Assembly (NCBI GenBank): GCA_964607575.1
Contig: CAZSLS010000290.1
Span: 1-7,147 of the forward strand
Direction: 5' to 3'
Length of the DNA: 7,147 bases
DNA from: BS750m-G57 sp964607575
GTDB taxonomy: Bacteria; Planctomycetota; Phycisphaerae; SM23-33
In this document: positions 5,301 to 7,147 of the stretch, piece after piece
Position numbering within the stretch: the first letter of the stretch is position 1
How the letters are laid out: each line of letters starts with the position of its first letter
Program-made: the position numbers and the translations under genes
The notes under the pieces: generated by a model
What the model was told of the DNA's origin: nothing
The model's input: the letters and a program-made list of their open reading frames with translations, nothing else
The model's database searches: none

Positions 5301-7147
5301 GGTCCCGCCAGGCCCGTCATTCAAATCGCCCAGCCAGACCTGAGCGTTCTGACCGTCACCGGGACCGGCGATATTTGAAACTATAAGCTGCCATTCGCCA
5401 ATATCGAAGACATCGTTGGGGTCGAGCGTAGCATCGCCTCCGCCCGTGCCGTCATGGACCTCCCAGCGCAGGTCGTCACTCGTACCTCTGTTGGCCAGCA
5501 GGAAATTGTCCACGCCCGCGCCATTGCCGATATCCACTATTCGCGACCAGTTGCTGTAGGACTCGTAATTCACCCACGCGGCGACCGTAATTCCATTGGT
5601 GAAATCTGCAAAACCATCCGGCAGATCAATGTAAGAAGCGTTGCCCACTTCGAAGTCTATGGCGTTACCGACCTTGCCAACGACCTGTTGCGGAGAGCCC
5701 ATTACCGTACCGTTGTAGTTTCCTACGGCGTCAGCCCCGAGATTGCCCGCCTCCTCAAAGTCCCAATAAGCAACAGCTCCGCCCGGAATCCCTCCGCCGC
5801 CGGCGCCGGAGATCGTTACTACTCCGCCCGACAGATCCACTCGTGTGGGTTCCGTGGTCGGATTGATGTCTCCGTGCGACACCAGCACGGGCGCGCCCGC
5901 GCCGGACATGACAAACTGTCCCTTCTTGGTCACCAGCGTGTCGGTAACAGTCAGGTTATTGCCTCCCAACACCAACTGCCCGTCGTCCGACAGGTCCATG
6001 GATCTGGATGGCAGGTGCGTGTCCACCGTCAGCGTCGCGTTGTTGACCTTCACCGATGCGGTCGAAACATCCAGCGCATCGCCGGTCATGTCGAGGTTCA
6101 CGCCCACTGTCAGGCTGTCGGCGATCGTAAGATCGCGCTGACCGGCGCCGCCGGTCCGCGTGAACGTTCCGCTGAGAATATCAAGCTTATCGAACACCAG
6201 CGAATTATCGGTGGTAAGAGTTCCCCCGCTGACCGTCGCTCCGCCCAGTACGTAAGGTCCGCCGCCGGCGAGCGTAACGCTCGCTCCGGCGCCGATGTCA
6301 ACGTAGCCCGGACCCGTAATCGCACCCGTTACGTTCAACACATTCGTATTGTCGGTGCGAAGCTGCAACTCACCGCTGTTGAGCGTAATACCGTTGGGAA
6401 TGTTGACTGTCACGCCGTCGGCTCCGGGAGACCCGGCGCGAAGCGATCCGCCGTCCGATACTATCGTATTAGTGTACGCAACAGTATCGCTCGGCGTACT
6501 GCTGCCGACGACAATCTCACCACCGGCCGGATGCAGCGTCGCTCCACCGACCGGAAGCGACGATTGAATCGTCTCAAGACCGCCGCCCTCAACAGTAAAC
6601 GTCGCGTTGTCCAGATTCACACCGTCGCCGGTCAGCGTCACAACACCGTCACCGCTTTTGATAATCTCAACACTGTTGGGAACCGGAACCGGATCGGTCG
6701 TCATTCCGCCGTCAAGAACGCCCAGTATGACATTATCCTCAGCATTGAACTCGATGGATGTCACGTCGGATTCAATTGTGGTGCTGGTAAAGCTCGTCCC
6801 GCTGGTCACTGTCAGTTTCGCGCCGGTAGCCAGGAATCTAAGCGGGCCCAGATCCGCATATCCGCCGTCTAGGCTAAGAGTACTGCCGTCTACGCTGGCG
6901 TCGACATCTATCGCCATCCCCGTAAAATCAATAGGATAATCGCCCAGAAGGCCCGCTATGTACAACCCCTGGATCTCGCCCAGGCTCAACGCGCGATCGT
7001 AAATCACAAACTCGTCGATCTTCTCAGCAAACGGATACGCACGGAAGTTGCCTATATACTGAACGTTTGAACTGCTCTGCCCCGGCGTCGATCCGCCAAA
7101 GGCCCCGTCTATGTAATATTTAGTCTCGCCGCCCGTTCCAACCATCG
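2325..7147 (-). CDS. Giant LamG / beta-solenoid surface protein with dockerin-like EF-hands and PEP-CTERM signal; 5' end outside window
   Basis: The frame is open from the right edge to TAA at 2327-2325; residues here are counted from the first in-window Met (7145), giving 1606 in view. That Met lies inside a LamG domain, so the true start and signal peptide lie upstream. Order: end of LamG 1 (1-63, KIDEFVIYDRALS), beta-solenoid (70-450), LamG 2 (457-673, AYWDFEE to MDEVAIWDRALT), beta-solenoid (675-1060) including four 18-20-residue coils (902-976), LamG 3 (1062-1293, LSYWNFDS to IDDVAIFDSAL), beta-rich region (1296-1512, ADGSTLEWTLGPD), two EF-hand loops (1515-1558) and PEP-CTERM (1583-1606). 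The solenoids resemble autotransporter-associated beta-strand repeats. No cysteine is present. Known for the families: LamG domains bind sugars or proteins and PEP-CTERM tails are processed by exosortase at the membrane. Inferred role: a large adhesin or matrix scaffold, probably Ca-stabilised. No catalytic domain is seen. Confidence 0.95.
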   Translation of the reverse strand, partial: MVGTGGETKYYIDGAFGGSTPGQSSSNVQYIGNFRAYPFAEKIDEFVIYDRALSLGEIQGLYIAGLLGDYPIDFTGMAIDVDASVDGSTLSLDGGYADLGPLRFLATGAKLTVTSGTSFTSTTIESDVTSIEFNAEDNVILGVLDGGMTTDPVPVPNSVEIIKSGDGVVTLTGDGVNLDNATFTVEGGGLETIQSSLPVGGATLHPAGGEIVVGSSTPSDTVAYTNTIVSDGGSLRAGSPGADGVTVNIPNGITLNSGELQLRTDNTNVLNVTGAITGPGYVDIGAGASVTLAGGGPYVLGGATVSGGTLTTDNSLVFDKLDILSGTFTRTGGAGQRDLTIADSLTVGVNLDMTGDALDVSTASVKVNNATLTVDTHLPSRSMDLSDDGQLVLGGNNLTVTDTLVTKKGQFVMSGAGAPVLVSHGDINPTTEPTRVDLSGGVVTISGAGGGGIPGGAVAYWDFEEAGNLGADAVGNYNGTVMGSPQQVVGKVGNAIDFEVGNASYIDLPDGFADFTNGITVAAWVNYESYSNWSRIVDIGNGAGVDNFLLANRGTSDDLRWEVHDGTGGGDATLDPNDVFDIGEWQLIVSNIAGPGDGQNAQVWLGDLNDGPGGTPQLTLLGEQQMPLPRNVVRTLNYIGESNWGNDAFFDGMMDEVAIWDRALTPAEIAAIWNGGAGDSLASAAILSDTDVFITGDVTIKINSHIELGVLRVDGDNRTVTADVNAGRQLTFQSTVVTNATSVTFDNSGDLWLTKIGGVDAGGATTINKDGSGALILTNPITNMGPSPVLNVNDGELALGRSGLLAGIDVQVGDADLKLASPAGDAAQTYSTLFTFNGDASVLAGEVGSDSQGLATVIYDRDINAGANSLTLGAVDGYTLNVGTPGTPRNVTAGQLGVSQGVNITGDVSASGNVDIVDGATTIGGGVSAVDLSITGGSVSIGGSVSGANLAVSDAVVNIAGPVTITDTIQVRNGGSLTPAVGASTDTLDVSSASVFDATIPVTITKEANLGNKMSISVSAGDSFTLQGADLASSLEPRTLKLQGGTVTTSSIGGSLGPSVGDILSYWNFDSKTGTTISDEVAGSTHDGELIAGADITTGGQGFGGGEALQPNADSDGGTRGHMRVNDVHGDPDHYDFNSAFTWHAMVKTNSPNEGGIISRSPGTTNWNQGSKALFVRNRGGNAEVEWDTGWVSNPRTATFINNDTWSQIIATYDPTGDVLTIYVDGVAAYGPAGHNVNAYDEHTVNHNGAVAHDGMMVGWVAPDFVNSEFSGLIDDVAIFDSALAGDDLTRLLTAGPGDFVSGGSLANTTVTVVAGTTLAMPADTDATPVALAGVDIADGMTLTVDSNSTDLQFTNLTLGTDSTLVSTKAVGVGADEVTVTVGGTLQGGNGVALVGDYEEDDMGTDLTLADGSTLEWTLGPDPDNYINVDGGIVTIDGALTIRLLDGGGSLAGENVALFSTFFGASFDPTQITIEAPAGWSWDTLVGGEPDIQYIDDEFIVLKNLSTGIVVVPGDTNGDQIVDDADLAIFKAQFGGDWNGVALEDPDYDNDGDVDIDDFVVLRANFGTGVVPAPLAPDFSATPEPATMSLLAIGGLLVIRRRRRKA
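2328..2399 (-). other. PEP-CTERM protein-sorting signal
   Basis: Residues 1583-1606, the extreme C-terminus: PEPATM, a hydrophobic stretch SLLAIGGLLVI and the basic end RRRRRKA. This is the three-part exosortase recognition signal, preceded by a Pro-rich linker (VVPAPLAPDF). It predicts membrane insertion followed by exosortase cleavage near PEP and release or anchoring at the surface. The exosortase gene is not in the window. Confidence 0.93.
2448..2603 (-). other. Dockerin-like pair of EF-hand calcium loops
   Basis: Residues 1515-1566. Loop 1 is DTNGDQIVDDAD (1515-1526) and loop 2 is DYDNDGDVDIDD (1547-1558); both have acidic or Asn ligands at positions 1, 3, 5, 9 and 12. Each is followed by a helix-like segment (LAIFKAQFGG and FVVLRANFGTG). 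The spacing of 32 residues fits a type I dockerin. In planctomycetes such pairs commonly precede a PEP-CTERM tail; whether this one binds a cohesin or only calcium cannot be told here. Confidence 0.88.
3267..3962 (-). other. LamG domain 3
   Basis: Residues 1062-1293: opening DILSYWNFDS, then AFTWHAMVKT, GGIISRSP, DTWSQIIATYDPTGD, LTIYVDGVAAYG and closing FSGLIDDVAIFDSALAGDDL. It is complete. It is more diverged from LamG 2 in its middle than at its two ends, so the two are not a very recent exact duplication. Confidence 0.9.
3267..4190 (-). repeat. Module copy 2: solenoid end plus LamG 3
   Basis: Residues 986-1293 start with DTLDVSSASV, pass through EPRTLKLQGGTVTTS (1036-1050) and a short GG linker, and end with LamG 3. 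Each landmark matches copy 1 in order. At DNA level a ten-base identity (ACATCCAGCG on the plus strand) marks the LDVS segment in both copies. Confidence 0.6.
4218..4442 (-). repeat. Four tandem 18-20-residue beta-solenoid coils
   Basis: Residues 902-976 break into four consecutive coils of 19, 18, 18 and 20 residues, beginning VNITGDVSASG, TTIGGGVSAVD, VSIGGSVSGAN and VNIAGPVTITD. Each follows the pattern V/T-x-I-x-G-x-V-S/T followed by an alternating hydrophobic strand, as expected for the rungs of a right-handed beta-helix. The rest of the solenoid regions is less regular. Confidence 0.6.
5127..5777 (-). other. LamG domain 2
   Basis: Residues 457-673: opening AVAYWDFEE, then NAIDFEVGNASYIDLP, GITVAAWVNYESYSNWSRI, EWQLIVSNI, LNYIGESNWG and closing FFDGMMDEVAIWDRALTP. 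All main LamG/laminin-G-like landmarks are present and the domain appears complete. Its ligand cannot be read from the sequence. Confidence 0.9.
5127..6080 (-). repeat. Module copy 1: solenoid end plus LamG 2
   Basis: Residues 356-673 start with DALDVSTASV, pass through EPTRVDLSGGVVTIS (432-446) and GG-rich linker, and end with LamG 2. The same order recurs about 600-630 residues later in the same protein (copy 2 at 3267-4190). The shared framework points to internal duplication of a large structural unit. Confidence 0.6.
6957..7147 (-). other. LamG domain 1 (C-terminal part only)
   Basis: Residues 1-63 of the visible protein hold the last strands of a LamG/concanavalin-like domain: TKYYIDGAFGG, QYIGNFRAYPF, and the diagnostic end KIDEFVIYDRALSLGEIQGLY. 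The first two thirds of the domain lie beyond the right edge, which shows that the gene is cut by the window rather than starting at 7145. Confidence 0.85.

Noticed and set aside
5454..6872. Plus-strand open frame of 472 codons
   Set aside because: It lies entirely antisense to the LamG/solenoid gene. Its Arg/His/Val-rich product has no domain and reflects the reverse complement of repeated Gly, Thr and Val codons, which rarely gives stops.

Overview
The window looks like chromosomal DNA from a member of the Planctomycetota, probably Phycisphaerae-like or a close relative; this assignment is an inference. The evidence is a moderately GC-rich sequence with very large, cysteine-free, Gly/Thr/Asp/Val-rich secreted proteins. 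These combine LamG (concanavalin A-like) domains, autotransporter-like beta-solenoid stretches, a dockerin-like double EF-hand and a C-terminal PEP-CTERM sorting signal of the planctomycete type (PEPATM, short hydrophobic stretch, RRRRRKA).

Layout: almost all coding capacity is on the minus strand, in two genes that both run off the window. Right part (2325-7147): the C-terminal 1606 residues of a giant surface protein, with a partial LamG, beta-solenoid, LamG, beta-solenoid with four regular 18-20-residue coils, LamG, a C-terminal beta-rich region, dockerin-like EF-hands and PEP-CTERM. A unit of about 600-630 residues (solenoid end plus LamG) is present twice. Left part (1-1714): the N-terminal 571 residues of a second secreted protein, with a Sec signal peptide, a concanavalin-like domain ending in YYDDLEF, a TWDG...IWGD...HW motif and a beta-solenoid that continues beyond position 1. 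This frame has no stop inside the window.

Middle (1715-2324): a 610-base gap with no convincing gene. It holds two candidate sigma70-type promoters reading left toward the left gene, three ATCTGG boxes between them, and a long leader of about 240-295 nt with a strong hairpin. The leader is unexpectedly stop-free in the frame of the left gene. I see no clear intrinsic terminator behind the right gene.

The two proteins probably act outside the cytoplasm, at the cell surface or in the extracellular matrix, as adhesins or carbohydrate-binding scaffolds. The right one would be processed by an exosortase encoded elsewhere. No enzyme, sortase, mobile element, RNA gene or CRISPR array is visible. 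The most unusual signals are the module duplication in the right gene and the promoter/leader region of the left gene.
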